Source of the DNA: JBKQHQ01 sp052148715
GTDB taxonomy: Bacteria; Pseudomonadota; Alphaproteobacteria; Rhizobiales; Xanthobacteraceae
Assembly (NCBI GenBank): GCA_052148715.1
Contig: JBKQHQ010000187.1
Coordinates: 1-44,682 of the forward strand
Reading direction: 5' to 3'
DNA length: 44,682 nucleotides
Part shown: piece after piece, positions 25,184-33,866 of the stretch
How the letters are laid out: every line of letters starts with the position of its first letter
Numbering within the stretch: the first letter of the stretch is position 1
Notes under the pieces: generated by a model
Seen by the model: the letters and a program-made list of their open reading frames with translations, nothing else
Databases searched by the model: none
What the model was told of the DNA's origin: nothing
Position numbers and translations under genes: made by a program

Positions 25184-26101
25184 TCACTCCGCCGCCGGCA
25201 GGGGCGCGCGCCGACGCGCTACAGGCGTGGGCTGACTCTCCGCCCGATCGAGATCGCGGCTGACCAGCCGCATGACCTCCGCCGCGCCGTCGGCAAACAG
25301 CGCTCGATAGCCGGCAATCGAGCGCGAGAACATGTTGTAGATCACCACCGCCGGAACCGCCGCCACGAGGCCCAGCGCCGTCGCCAGCAGCGCCTCGGCA
25401 ATGCCGGGCGCAACGACCGCGAGGTTCGTCGTGTGTTTGTAGGAGATGCCGATGAAGCTGTTCATGATACCCCAGACGGTGCCGAACAGCCCGACGAACG
25501 GAGCAGTGGCGCCGATCGTCGCGAGCGGCCCAGTGCCACGCACCATAGCGCGGCCTACCGCGGCCTCGATCCGCTCCAGGCGCGAGGCCACGCGTTCTTT
25601 CACCCCCTCCTTGTCCGCGGTGTCCGCGGACATGCGCAGCTCGGTGATCGCGGCGCGGACCAACTCGGATACGCGGTCGCGCTCGTGCAGCTGCTGACTT
25701 GCCTCCGCCAGCGAGTCGGCATTGGCCAAGACCGCTACCGCGGCACGCAGCCGCGACTTGGCGATGATCAGCTCGAGCCCCTTCGCCAAGGCGACGGTCC
25801 AGGTGACCAGCGAGGCGAACGCCAGCCCGATCATCACCGCCTTCACGATCCGGTCGGCGTTGAGGAACATTCCCCACGGGGACAGGTCAGGGGACGCCTG
25901 CCCGGCTATCTCGACGGCTTCGGTTCCGGGAGAAGCTAGGTCGGTGCTTGGCTTCGGCGAGGCGGCCGGAGCCGAGAGGCTCGGGCTAGGCGGCACCGGC
26001 GCGGGCTGCGCCCACGCCGCCCCGGGTAGACTGCCGAGCAGCAACACCGTGCAAAGAAGCGCGGCAACGGTGCGAAGTTTGGAAGCGATGCGTTGCGTCA
26101 T
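25184..26101 (-). CDS. exbB: ExbB proton-channel subunit
   Basis: A 305-residue MotA/TolQ/ExbB-family protein. A signal-like segment (about 9-31) and a proline-rich periplasmic extension precede three membrane helices. The conserved block ATIGATAPFVGLFGTVWG and the following MNSFIGIS are seen, as is ATALGLVAAVPAVVIYN in the last helix. The long N-terminal extension is the form usual in rhizobial and Pseudomonas ExbB. It is 142 bases downstream of the receptor stop on the same strand, so it may share its transcript or have its own promoter. Confidence 0.94.
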   Translation of the reverse strand: MTQRIASKLRTVAALLCTVLLLGSLPGAAWAQPAPVPPSPSLSAPAASPKPSTDLASPGTEAVEIAGQASPDLSPWGMFLNADRIVKAVMIGLAFASLVTWTVALAKGLELIIAKSRLRAAVAVLANADSLAEASQQLHERDRVSELVRAAITELRMSADTADKEGVKERVASRLERIEAAVGRAMVRGTGPLATIGATAPFVGLFGTVWGIMNSFIGISYKHTTNLAVVAPGIAEALLATALGLVAAVPAVVIYNMFSRSIAGYRALFADGAAEVMRLVSRDLDRAESQPTPVARRRAPLPAAE

Positions 26102-26243
26102 TCTTGGCTCATGTCATGGCACCGGCGCGGATACGCCGGGTTCTTATGCTGCCACCCGAATTGATGGGAATGCCCACAAAAGACCAGCATCTTGCGGGCC
26201 TCTCGCCGGTACCAGATATGGTCCTGCCGCGCAAAGCATCCGA

Positions 26244-28562
26244 TCATAGTTTTTGCGACAGGCCGACGAAGTAGCCCCGGCGCGCCCCGTATTGCGGGGC
26301 GAACACGCCGATGCCGGTGCCGGTACGGAGCTGGTAGATCTGGTCGAACAGGTTGACGATGTCGAACCGCGCGGTAAGCGGCTTGGCGTCCGGCGCCACC
26401 TGGAATTCGCGCGAAATGCCGAGATTCACCGTCGCATAGGGCGCGGCGTGATCCATATTGGCGAATCCGGACCGCAGGCCGCTGCCATATCGCATATTGA
26501 CGGTGAACAGCGTCTGGTCCCAGCGGTAGGACGCGCCCGCCGAGCCTGTCATCAGTTGCGCGTCGTCGGTGTAGTGCGAATGATCGAGGAGATACGCATA
26601 GGTCGCGGGATCGAGGACATATTGGTTCGACACCGGGTCGATGCCCTCCGTGATCGTGTAGGAGAAGTTGCCATAGGCCTTGAAGTTGCCGTTCTCGTAC
26701 TTGACCTTGAACTCGGCGCCCTTGGTGAAGCCGCGCGCCCAGTTGAACTGGGTGAGGACCACAGCCTGACCGAATTGGCCGTCATCGATTTGGTCCGTCG
26801 CGATCTTGTAAAAGGCGTCCACCCCTGCATCGAGGCCGGGCACCACCTTCTGGTCCACGCCCGCGTCGAAATAATGGGCGCGCTCGGGCAGAACCGGATC
26901 GTTGTATGGGACTGCCGGCTGATTCGTCGTGTTGTTGAACAAGGCCAGGTTCGACTGGGTCGCCTGCGCCTGCATCGGCGGCGTGAAATAGCGGGCATAG
27001 CCGGCGTGGATCGTGGTGCCGTCGACCGGCTTGTAAACGAACGCGGCACGCGGGCTGAATTGGTTGGCGTCGACAAACTGGTACAGCTGATCGAAGCGAA
27101 GTCCGAGGTTGAGGGTCAGCGTGCGGGTGAGCTTCCACTCGTCCTGCACGTAGGTCCCGATGTTCCAGCCGAGCAGCGAATTGGCGTCAGTAACCGCGAA
27201 CGGCGTCGGCGAAATGGCTCCGGTGTTCGGATCGACCGGCAGGACGGTCGACGTGTTGGTCACGTTGGTCTTCTCGGCGCTCACCGCGAAACCCGCCCGC
27301 AGCTTGTGCGTGTCGCTCAGCTGGTAGGAGGCGTCGAACTGGGTGCCGTAGAGGTAGCTTTCGCGGGTGACGTCGGAGGCTACATCGTTGAACACGAGGT
27401 CGCCGACGATATCGGGAACGAAGTGCACCTTGGCATAGCGGACAAAGGCCGCAAGCTGGGTGTCGAGCTTGTCCCCGGTCGTCTGCAACGCCGCGATATT
27501 GTAGATGTACCGGTCGTATTCATTCTCGTTGAGGCTCGACGAGCTGTAGTTCGCCGGACCGAAGTCGCCGAGCGGCACTTGGTTCGGATTGTTGGGAATC
27601 TGGAATTGGCTGTAGGAGACGCCAGAAATCACGCTGAACCGGGCTGAATCGTTGAGCAGCGTCGACACATAGGCGAAGAACTTCCCCTGCGCGGTCTGAT
27701 CGTGGATCGCGTCGATGCTCGAGGTCGGATTTTCGATCCCGAGGTTGTTCCAGTTGCCGCGCCCGGTGACGAAATACTGGGTATTGCCGACGCTGCCGCC
27801 GTAGTCGAAGCTCGGCGTGATCGTACCGTAGCTGCCGCCGTAGATACTGACGCTGCCGGAGGGAGCGGAGAAGCTGCGGCTCGTGATGTCGATGACGCCG
27901 GCGGTGCGAAGCCCGTACTGGGCCGGCAGCGTGCCGGTCAACAACGACATGCTGCCGACGAAATTGGTGTCAATCACCGGCCCGAGACCCGAGACCCCTT
28001 CGGGAAGCACGATGCCGTTGATCCGGTATTGGACGTTGGCGTATTCGTTGCGGATGTGGAAATTGGGATTGGAGACGGCCGAATCGTAGGACACGCCCGG
28101 CGCCTGAAGAATGACCTTGTCGATCGGCGTGTTGTCGCCTTGCGGCAGCGTTTCGATCGCCTGGCGATTGATGGTGTAGGAAGTGGCTCCGAGCTTGGGC
28201 AGCAGGTTTTCGCGCGACTGGTCCATCACCTGCATCTTCCGGTCCAGCGCCGCCTGCGCGGCAGTGGGAGCCCCCGGGGCGGGCGCCGCCTGGGCCGCCG
28301 CGGCAGCGGCGCCGCCTTTTGCAGCTGCGCGTCTTGCGGGCGCCCGCTTTGGCGTTTCCTTCTTGGCGATCACCTTGATCTCAGGCAGCGGCGTTGCGTC
28401 CTTTGTCGCTTCGTCTTTGGGCGCGTCTTGTTTTGGCGCGTCTTGGGCCGCGGCGCCGACCGGGTTGGCAACGCAGAACAGCGCCGCCCCGATCGCGGGC
28501 GCAAGCGCCGCCATAGCGCTTCGCCACATCACTCGACTCGACCAAACGCAACATCGACGCAT
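26244..28562 (-). CDS. TonB-dependent outer-membrane receptor
   Basis: A receptor of about 772 residues. After the signal peptide come a lysine/alanine/proline-rich linker and a possible TonB box (LPEIKVIA at about 55). The plug domain contains IDKVILQAPGVSYDS and VQYRINGIVLPEG (about 150-220). The 22-strand barrel ends RGYFVGLSQKL. The barrel is not rich in His, Met or Cys, so the sequence does not show the substrate; neighbours suggest a metal complex. ATG 28562 is chosen for AGGTGAG upstream; GTG 28571 is also possible. A 21-bp palindrome lies about 130 bases upstream. Confidence 0.92.
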   Translation of the reverse strand: MRRCCVWSSRVMWRSAMAALAPAIGAALFCVANPVGAAAQDAPKQDAPKDEATKDATPLPEIKVIAKKETPKRAPARRAAAKGGAAAAAAQAAPAPGAPTAAQAALDRKMQVMDQSRENLLPKLGATSYTINRQAIETLPQGDNTPIDKVILQAPGVSYDSAVSNPNFHIRNEYANVQYRINGIVLPEGVSGLGPVIDTNFVGSMSLLTGTLPAQYGLRTAGVIDITSRSFSAPSGSVSIYGGSYGTITPSFDYGGSVGNTQYFVTGRGNWNNLGIENPTSSIDAIHDQTAQGKFFAYVSTLLNDSARFSVISGVSYSQFQIPNNPNQVPLGDFGPANYSSSSLNENEYDRYIYNIAALQTTGDKLDTQLAAFVRYAKVHFVPDIVGDLVFNDVASDVTRESYLYGTQFDASYQLSDTHKLRAGFAVSAEKTNVTNTSTVLPVDPNTGAISPTPFAVTDANSLLGWNIGTYVQDEWKLTRTLTLNLGLRFDQLYQFVDANQFSPRAAFVYKPVDGTTIHAGYARYFTPPMQAQATQSNLALFNNTTNQPAVPYNDPVLPERAHYFDAGVDQKVVPGLDAGVDAFYKIATDQIDDGQFGQAVVLTQFNWARGFTKGAEFKVKYENGNFKAYGNFSYTITEGIDPVSNQYVLDPATYAYLLDHSHYTDDAQLMTGSAGASYRWDQTLFTVNMRYGSGLRSGFANMDHAAPYATVNLGISREFQVAPDAKPLTARFDIVNLFDQIYQLRTGTGIGVFAPQYGARRGYFVGLSQKL

Positions 28563-28886
28563 TACGCTCACCTGAACCGCACTTTGGAATCATGCCAAAC
28601 TGATGATTTCGCTGATGTTTTCTCTAACACCCCGCGGCTGTCCGAACAACAAAGCAATTACCATATTCCAGCTTTTCTAAAGTGGAATGGCTCCAATCTA
28701 TAATGATTATGAATTGGCGACGGGTTCGCATTGTCCGGTTGAATACTCACGCGCAGACAGCGCGATTTCTCATCGACGGCGTGCGTAGTCGCGCGGTCAA
28801 CGGTGCGACCGCTGCGTCTTGGAGCAAGCCGAGAACCGGAGGACGCGAAGATTTTGCCGTGGCGTATGCGCGATAGCCTTACGCCG
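28563..28886. other. Intergenic region upstream of the receptor gene
   Basis: No gene is supported here. It carries the receptor promoter region, including an AT-rich island (about 28660-28720) that stands out from the high-GC surroundings and contains the 21-bp palindrome annotated separately. The part from 28720 to 28886 is GC-rich and featureless to me. Short open frames in it lack ribosome sites. Confidence 0.5.
28695..28715. promoter_or_regulatory. 21-bp palindromic operator candidate (Fur-family-like)
   Basis: The element reads AAT-N2-ATAAT-G-ATTAT-N2-ATT, a near-perfect inverted repeat centred on base 28705. The core TATAAT-G-ATTATG agrees with the inverted hexamers GATAAT-C-ATTATC of the Fur box at 5 of 6 positions each. 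It is placed 133 bases before the receptor start and nothing else is near on either strand, so a metal-responsive repressor (Fur, Zur, Irr or another) is the natural binder. Which one is unknown. Confidence 0.5.
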
Positions 28887-30155
28887 TCAGGCGGCGCCGT
28901 GGTTGCGCCCGACGGGGCGGATCAGCGCCGGGCCCATCTCGCCGAGCGTGCGGATGCCGATCAGCGCCATGTCACGATCGAGCTCCTCGGCGAGCAGTTT
29001 CGCCGCGTGCTCGACCGCCTCTTGCCCGCCGACCGCGGCCGCATAGAGAAATGGCCGGCCGACAAATACGAATTGCGCGCCGAGCGCCAGCGCCTTGAGC
29101 ACATCGGTACCGCGCCGGATGCCGCCGTCGAACATCACGGTCAGCCCCTTGGCCTCGGCGGCGATCGCCGGCAGCGCATGCAGCGAGGCGATGGTGCCGT
29201 CGAGCTGACGTCCGCCGTGATTGGAGACAATGACGCCGTCGACGCCGGACTCGCGCGCGATGCGCGCGTCCTCCTTCGACACAATCCCCTTCACGACGAA
29301 GCGGCCCTTCCATCGCCGCCGGATCAACTCGACATGCTCCCACGACAGCTGATCGCGCCGGCCCAGCGCCCGCACGAGGTTGCGCGAGATGATCGGCGGG
29401 CCGCGCACGGCATCCATGTTCTCGAAATAGGGCATGCCGTCGCGCAGCAGCGTGCGGGCTGCCGTGCCGACGAGCCAAGCCGGATGACTGACGCCCTGCC
29501 AGGCGAGCCGCAAATTCGGCTGCAGCGGCAGGCTCCAGCCGTTGCGCACGTTGTTCTCGCGGTTGGCGGAGACCGGCACGTCGACCGTCAGCACGAAAGT
29601 ATCGAAGCCCGCGGCCGTGACGCGGTCGACCAGCGCTTCGATGCGCGGCGCCTCGCCCGGAATGTAGGCCTGGTACCAGGCAGTATTGCCTTCGCGGCGG
29701 ACGTCCTCCAGACGGATGAGCGAGGCCGCGCTGAGAACCGTCGGGATGTTCATGGCCGCGGCCGCGCGCGCGAACACCAGATCCGCCTGATAGGCGCAGA
29801 CGCCCGAGGCGCCCATGGGCGGGATGCCGAACGGCAGCGCGTATTCGCGGCCGAATAAGGTCGTCGTCAAGCTCCGGCGCGACACGTCCGTCAACACGCG
29901 CGGAACGAAGGCATAGTCCTGATAGGCATCGCGATTGGCGCGCACCGAAGCATCGGTCTCCGATCCGCCGGAGATGAAGCCTGCAAGCGGACGCGGCAGA
30001 TGCCGCATCGCCGCCCGTTCGAAATCCGCCAGCGCCAGGAAGCGGCGCAAATGCCGCGGCACCTGCACTTCGGGCCGCGCTTGCGTCCGCTCGCGGCGCG
30101 CCGCTGCTTCGTCCGTGCGCGTGGACGGCCCGTCGAGCCTTATGTCCGTCGTCAT
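28887..30155 (-). CDS. FMN-dependent alpha-hydroxy-acid oxidase/dehydrogenase
   Basis: A 422-residue member of the lactate/glycolate/mandelate oxidase family, which oxidises alpha-hydroxy acids to keto acids using FMN. The catalytic histidine and substrate arginine are in SNHGGRQLDG; the phosphate-binding loop is FDGGIRRGTDV, followed by ALGAQFVFVGRPFLY. PPMGASGVCAY and YQAYIPG are also family blocks. The N-terminus has a charged extension of about 40 residues before the usual start. It could be an L-lactate dehydrogenase of the LldD type; substrate is not readable. It is divergent from the ABC importer genes. Confidence 0.9.
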   Translation of the reverse strand: MTTDIRLDGPSTRTDEAAARRERTQARPEVQVPRHLRRFLALADFERAAMRHLPRPLAGFISGGSETDASVRANRDAYQDYAFVPRVLTDVSRRSLTTTLFGREYALPFGIPPMGASGVCAYQADLVFARAAAAMNIPTVLSAASLIRLEDVRREGNTAWYQAYIPGEAPRIEALVDRVTAAGFDTFVLTVDVPVSANRENNVRNGWSLPLQPNLRLAWQGVSHPAWLVGTAARTLLRDGMPYFENMDAVRGPPIISRNLVRALGRRDQLSWEHVELIRRRWKGRFVVKGIVSKEDARIARESGVDGVIVSNHGGRQLDGTIASLHALPAIAAEAKGLTVMFDGGIRRGTDVLKALALGAQFVFVGRPFLYAAAVGGQEAVEHAAKLLAEELDRDMALIGIRTLGEMGPALIRPVGRNHGAA

Positions 30156-30237
30156 GCGCGCTCCCTCCTCGAGTTGCGAGCCTCACCCTGGCAATGCACG
30201 GTTCTTGCAGGTACGCTTCAGCATGTGCGTTCCGGAA

Positions 30238-30256
30238 GATCGCCGCAAGGGCGATC
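30238..30256 (+). promoter_or_regulatory. Leader hairpin before the binding-protein gene
   Basis: GATCGCC and GGCGATC form a perfect 7-bp stem around GCAAG, 18 bases before the start codon and directly in front of the ribosome site GGAGACGG. It could affect translation or mRNA stability. Confidence 0.35.
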
Positions 30257-30274
30257 GGCCTCAGGAGACGGAAG

Positions 30275-31297
30275 ATGAGCCATGGTTTTGCGGCGCGCGC
30301 CGTTCGTTGCGTACGGCTGCGCCTTCCGCTCGTCCTCGCCATGGCGCTGCTCGCAGGGCTGTCGGTTACAACGCGCGCGACGGCGCAGAATCTGCCGACG
30401 ATACGCGTGGGCAGCACGTTTCCGGGCGAGGAGCCGAAATGGCTGATCGTCAAGCGGCCGGAACTGTTCAAGAACGTCAACCACACTTACAAGGTGCAGT
30501 GGACGGTTTTTCAAGGCACACCGCCGATCAGCCAGGCGCTGGTCGCCAACGCGATCGACTGCGGGACGCAGGCGCCGATCAGCCTTGCGCGCGCGATCGC
30601 CGACGGCGGGTTCAAGGGGTATATCCTCGGCGCGCTAGTCGACGAGCAGCCCGGCTACTTCTCGGTCTTCTGGGGCGTGCGCTCGGATTCCGGCATCAAG
30701 TCCGCAACCGACCTCAAGGGCAAGACCGTCGCGTCCACGGCGTTCGGCGGCGGCATCTATTATCATATGCGGGTGTGGATGAAGCAGCGCGGGATCGACC
30801 CGGACAAGGACATCAAGCTCGTCGAAATTCCTTTCCCGCTGGTCGAGGAGGCGCTACGCAGCGGTCGCGTCGATTCAGGACCATTCGCACAGCCGTGGGG
30901 ATCGGCCGCGCTCAACAAAGGCGGGGTCACAAAACTGTTCTCGATCTCTGAGGTGCAGAGCCCGCTGGTCAATGTGTTCGAGGTCTGCCGCAAGGATTTC
31001 ACCGATCAGAATCTTCCCGTGGTCGAGGCCTATATGGAGGACTTCAAAGACGCCATGGCCTACGCGCTGTCGCACCCGGAGGAAACGCGACGCGTGGCGG
31101 CCGAGGCGACCAAGCTTCCCTACGACGTGCTCAAAGGATTTCTGCTCACCAAGGACGATTTCTACCGCCCGCCCTCAGGACGGCCGAATTTTTCCGCCAT
31201 CCAGAAGACCTGGGACATCTTTTACGACGAGGGCGTCATCAAGACGCCGATCAAGGTCACCGATTATCAGCGGCTCGACGTCACGCCGAGCGAATAA
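30275..31297 (+). CDS. ABC importer substrate-binding protein (NMT1/SsuA type)
   Basis: A 340-residue periplasmic binding protein of the nitrate/sulfonate/taurine class. A signal peptide runs to about residue 38 (LLAGLSVTTRATAQN). The mature protein opens LPTIRVGSTFPGEEPKWL and contains SATDLKGKTVASTAFGGGI, typical of this class. Start chosen at the ATG after GGAGACGGAAG; the open frame before it is not signal-like. It heads a four-gene importer with an ATPase and two permeases, though a 117-bp repeat separates it from the ATPase gene. Ligand unknown. Confidence 0.88.
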   Translation: MSHGFAARAVRCVRLRLPLVLAMALLAGLSVTTRATAQNLPTIRVGSTFPGEEPKWLIVKRPELFKNVNHTYKVQWTVFQGTPPISQALVANAIDCGTQAPISLARAIADGGFKGYILGALVDEQPGYFSVFWGVRSDSGIKSATDLKGKTVASTAFGGGIYYHMRVWMKQRGIDPDKDIKLVEIPFPLVEEALRSGRVDSGPFAQPWGSAALNKGGVTKLFSISEVQSPLVNVFEVCRKDFTDQNLPVVEAYMEDFKDAMAYALSHPEETRRVAAEATKLPYDVLKGFLLTKDDFYRPPSGRPNFSAIQKTWDIFYDEGVIKTPIKVTDYQRLDVTPSE

Positions 31298-31300
31298 AAC

Positions 31301-31417
31301 TGTCATTGCGAGGAGTGCAGCACGACGAAGCAAGCCCGAGCCGGTTGGCACGAGATTGCCGCGGGCGCGCCAAACGTGTGGCACGAGATTGCCGCGTTAC
31401 GCGCCCTCGCAATGACA
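31301..31417. repeat. 117-bp dispersed-type repeat with perfect 12-bp inverted ends
   Basis: TGTCATTGCGAG (31301-31312) and CTCGCAATGACA (31406-31417) are exact inverted copies. Inside, TGGCACGAGATTGCCGCG occurs twice (31346-31363 and 31379-31396), a perfect 18-bp direct repeat at 33-base period. It fills almost the whole gap between the binding-protein stop and the ATPase start. The TGTCATTGCGAG terminus is typical of intergenic repeats in Bradyrhizobium-like genomes. It may affect transcript processing inside the operon. Confidence 0.75.
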
Positions 31418-31434
31418 CCGGGGCTTGGCAAAGG

Positions 31435-32202
31435 ATGATCACCCTCGAGGAGGTATCAAAAACCTATCGGCGCGCGCAGGGAAACACCGAGGTGCACGCG
31501 ATCGAGCACATCTCCGCATCGGTCAAGGACGGCGAATTCGTCGCCTTGGTGGGGCCGAGCGGCTGCGGCAAGTCCACCTTGCTCTACATGGTCGGTGGCT
31601 TCGTGCCGAAGACGTCCGGCCGCATTGCGGTGCGCGGCGTGCCGGTGACGGGCCCGGGTCCCGATCGGGGACCCGTGTTTCAGGAATTTGCACTCTTTCC
31701 GTGGAAAACGGTGTTGGGCAACATTCTCTTCGGCCTGCAGGAGCAGAAGGTGCCGAAGGCGGAGGCCCATGCGCGCGCTCGGGCGCTGATCGAAATGGTG
31801 CATCTCAAAGGCTACGAGCACCTCTATCCGAAGGAACTGTCCGGCGGCATGAAGCAGCGCGTCGCCATCGCCCGCACGCTTGCCTACAATCCGGCGATCC
31901 TGCTCATGGACGAGCCGTTCGGCGCGCTCGACGCCCATACTAGGACCATGCTGCAGGACGAACTGCTTGCCCTCTGGGAGCGCGACACCAAGACCGTCTT
32001 GTTCGTCACCCATTCGGTCGACGAGGCGGTTTATCTGGCAGACCGCGTGCTGGTGATGACGGCCGCGCCGGGCCGGATCAAGGCCGACATCGCCATCGAT
32101 CTGCCGCGCCCGCGGCACCGCGACGCGCTGTTGCGCGACCCCAACTACCAAAATTACGTCATCGAGATCGGTCATCTGATGGACCGGCCGGCGGCGGTGT
32201 GA
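31435..32202 (+). CDS. ABC importer ATPase (nitrate/sulfonate/taurine class)
   Basis: A 255-residue ATP-binding subunit. Walker A GPSGCGKST (about 37-45), Q-loop VFQEFALFPWKTVLGN, signature LSGGMKQRVAIART, Walker B AILLMDEPFGALD, and the switch histidine in VTHSVDEAVYLADRV. The FPWKTVLGNI and HSVDEAVYL wording is characteristic of the SsuB/TauB/NrtD class. It powers the adjacent permeases. The start is the ATG after CAAAGG. It is followed after 3 bases by the first permease. Confidence 0.93.
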   Translation: MITLEEVSKTYRRAQGNTEVHAIEHISASVKDGEFVALVGPSGCGKSTLLYMVGGFVPKTSGRIAVRGVPVTGPGPDRGPVFQEFALFPWKTVLGNILFGLQEQKVPKAEAHARARALIEMVHLKGYEHLYPKELSGGMKQRVAIARTLAYNPAILLMDEPFGALDAHTRTMLQDELLALWERDTKTVLFVTHSVDEAVYLADRVLVMTAAPGRIKADIAIDLPRPRHRDALLRDPNYQNYVIEIGHLMDRPAAV

Positions 32203-32205
32203 ACG

Positions 32206-32994
32206 ATGCAGCTTTCCGAGCGAGCGGGCCGGTTCATCGCACCCTTCGTGGTCGTCGCGGGGCTGCTCGGGCTGTGGCAGCTCGCCGCACTGGCGGTGCA
32301 CAGCTCGTATCTGCCGCCGATGACCGAGATCCTGCCGATGCTCGGCAGCCTCATCGCCTCCGGTGAGATTTTTCCCGATCTCTTAAGCTCGCTCGGGCGC
32401 CTGGCCGCGGGGCTCGCCATTGGGCTTGCGGTCGGGATCCCGCTCGGGCTCGTCAGCGGACGCAACCGCGCCGTCGAGGACTTCATCACGCCGCTGCTCG
32501 GCGCCTTCTATCCGGTGCCCAAGGCGGCGTTGATGCCGATCATGATGCTGTGGTTCGGCGCCGGTGATTTCTCAAAAATCTTGATCATCGTCCTCACCGT
32601 GTCGCTGCCGCTCGTCTATCACGCGCAACAAGGAGCGCGCGCCGTCGACGACAAGCTAATCTGGTCGGCGCAGGCGATCGGCTGCGGCAGCCTGCGCCGC
32701 TTGTGGGCCATAATCCTGCCGGCCTCGCTGCCGGAGATCCTGCTCGGGACACGCGTCGCCATCGTGATCGGGGTCATCGTCACGATCACCTCCGAGATGA
32801 TCGTGCGCCAGTCGGGCCTCGGCAACTTTCTCTTCACCGCCCTCGACATGGGGCAGTACGTCATGACCTATGCGGTGATCCTGGTGATCGCGGTCGTGGG
32901 CTTTGTGCTCGATTGGCTGTTCGAGATGATCGGGCTGCGACTGACGCCATGGGCGCCCGACCGGCAGTCGACCAGGATCGGGGCCACGGCATGA
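32206..32994 (+). CDS. ABC importer permease (first)
   Basis: A 262-residue inner-membrane permease with about six helices. The EAA loop that docks on the ATPase is represented by AQAIGCGSLRRLWAIILPASLPEI. It belongs to the SsuC/TauC/BPD-transport-2 class. The stop overlaps the second permease start (ATGA). The two permeases share only the family pattern, so they probably form a heterodimer. Confidence 0.92.
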   Translation: MQLSERAGRFIAPFVVVAGLLGLWQLAALAVHSSYLPPMTEILPMLGSLIASGEIFPDLLSSLGRLAAGLAIGLAVGIPLGLVSGRNRAVEDFITPLLGAFYPVPKAALMPIMMLWFGAGDFSKILIIVLTVSLPLVYHAQQGARAVDDKLIWSAQAIGCGSLRRLWAIILPASLPEILLGTRVAIVIGVIVTITSEMIVRQSGLGNFLFTALDMGQYVMTYAVILVIAVVGFVLDWLFEMIGLRLTPWAPDRQSTRIGATA

Positions 32995-33737
32995 CGGCGA
33001 TGCGGCAGTTGGTGGGGCGCAGCTATTCGATCGTGCTCCTCGTTCTGGCATGGGAGGCGGCCGTTCGATCGGGACTCGCACCGTCGACGCTGCTGCCGGC
33101 GCCGTCCGCCGTCTTCGTGGCGATGCTGCAAGACCTCGGCAGTGCGCATTTCCTCACCGACCTGTCGATGACGCTCATCCGTCTGTTCAGCGGGCTATTT
33201 ATCGCGATCGGACTCGGCGTTGCGCTCGGAGTGAGCGCGGCGCAGTCGCGGCTCGGCCCGCTGTTGCTCGAGCCTGTCGTGCGCGTGCTCTCGCCGCTGC
33301 CGAAGATCGTGTTCTTCCCGGCGTTCCTGTTGTTGTTCGGGTTCGGCCACTCCTCGCGCATCATTCTCGTCGTCATCGATGCGATCTTTCCGGCGCTGCT
33401 CGCCGCCTATTTTGGCGCCCGTGCCGTCGACGAGAAGCTGATCTGGTCGGCGCGCGCCGCCGGCATGTCGGAGACGGCGTGCCGCTACCGGATCGCCCTG
33501 CCGGCCGCACTGCCGACCATCTTGACCGGCGTGCGCATCGCCATCGTCATCGGCTGCATCGTGGTGTTTCTGTCCGAAATGGTGGCGCCGCAGGACGGCC
33601 TCGGCGACGTCATGATCCGCGCCGCGCGCTCGTTCGAGACCGTACAGATGTTCGTGCCGCTGGTCGTGATCTCGTTGCTCGGCTTCCTCCTCGACTATGC
33701 GGTCGTGCGCGTGCGCAATACGCTAGTGAATTGGTGA
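32991..33737 (+). CDS. ABC importer permease (second)
   Basis: A 248-residue permease of the same class. The EAA-type loop reads ARAAGMSETACRYRIALPAA. Start taken at the ATG overlapping the previous stop; an upstream open frame is antisense-like shadow. The translation ends normally at LVNW, and the next codon after its stop already belongs to a toxin-like fragment, which marks a sequence junction here. Confidence 0.92.
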   Translation: MTAMRQLVGRSYSIVLLVLAWEAAVRSGLAPSTLLPAPSAVFVAMLQDLGSAHFLTDLSMTLIRLFSGLFIAIGLGVALGVSAAQSRLGPLLLEPVVRVLSPLPKIVFFPAFLLLFGFGHSSRIILVVIDAIFPALLAAYFGARAVDEKLIWSARAAGMSETACRYRIALPAALPTILTGVRIAIVIGCIVVFLSEMVAPQDGLGDVMIRAARSFETVQMFVPLVVISLLGFLLDYAVVRVRNTLVNW

Positions 33738-33866
33738 AGCGACCGAGCGCGCATGGGCGAGGTTCGGGTATTCTATGATGTTTCCGGCACGACCGTCGAG
33801 GTCTTGGCGATCGTGGCCAAATCGGAGGCTGACGCATGGCTCGCACGATTCGCAAATCCGGAGTGA
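33738..33866 (+). pseudogene. RelE/ParE-family toxin, C-terminal remnant
   Basis: Reading in frame from just after the permease stop gives DRARMGEVRVFYDVSGTT and then VEVLAIVAKSEADAWLARF, which matches the last 40 or so residues of RelE/ParE toxins (usual pattern YRLRVGxxRVFYDV..xTVxVLAIV.K.EA..WL). The first 50-60 residues, with the core helices, are missing because the frame is closed by the permease stop. It overlaps the antitoxin start by 31 bases, the normal layout of this toxin-first module. A short version could start at ATG 33753 but would lack the toxin core. Confidence 0.7.

Noticed and set aside
26253..27647. Long plus-strand open frame antisense to the TonB-dependent receptor
   Set aside because: High-GC shadow frame: arginine- and valine-rich, without ribosome site or recognisable domain, and fully inside a well-supported gene. 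The same applies to long antisense frames over the hydroxy-acid oxidase (28972-30486) and the peptide-binding protein (39398-40798).
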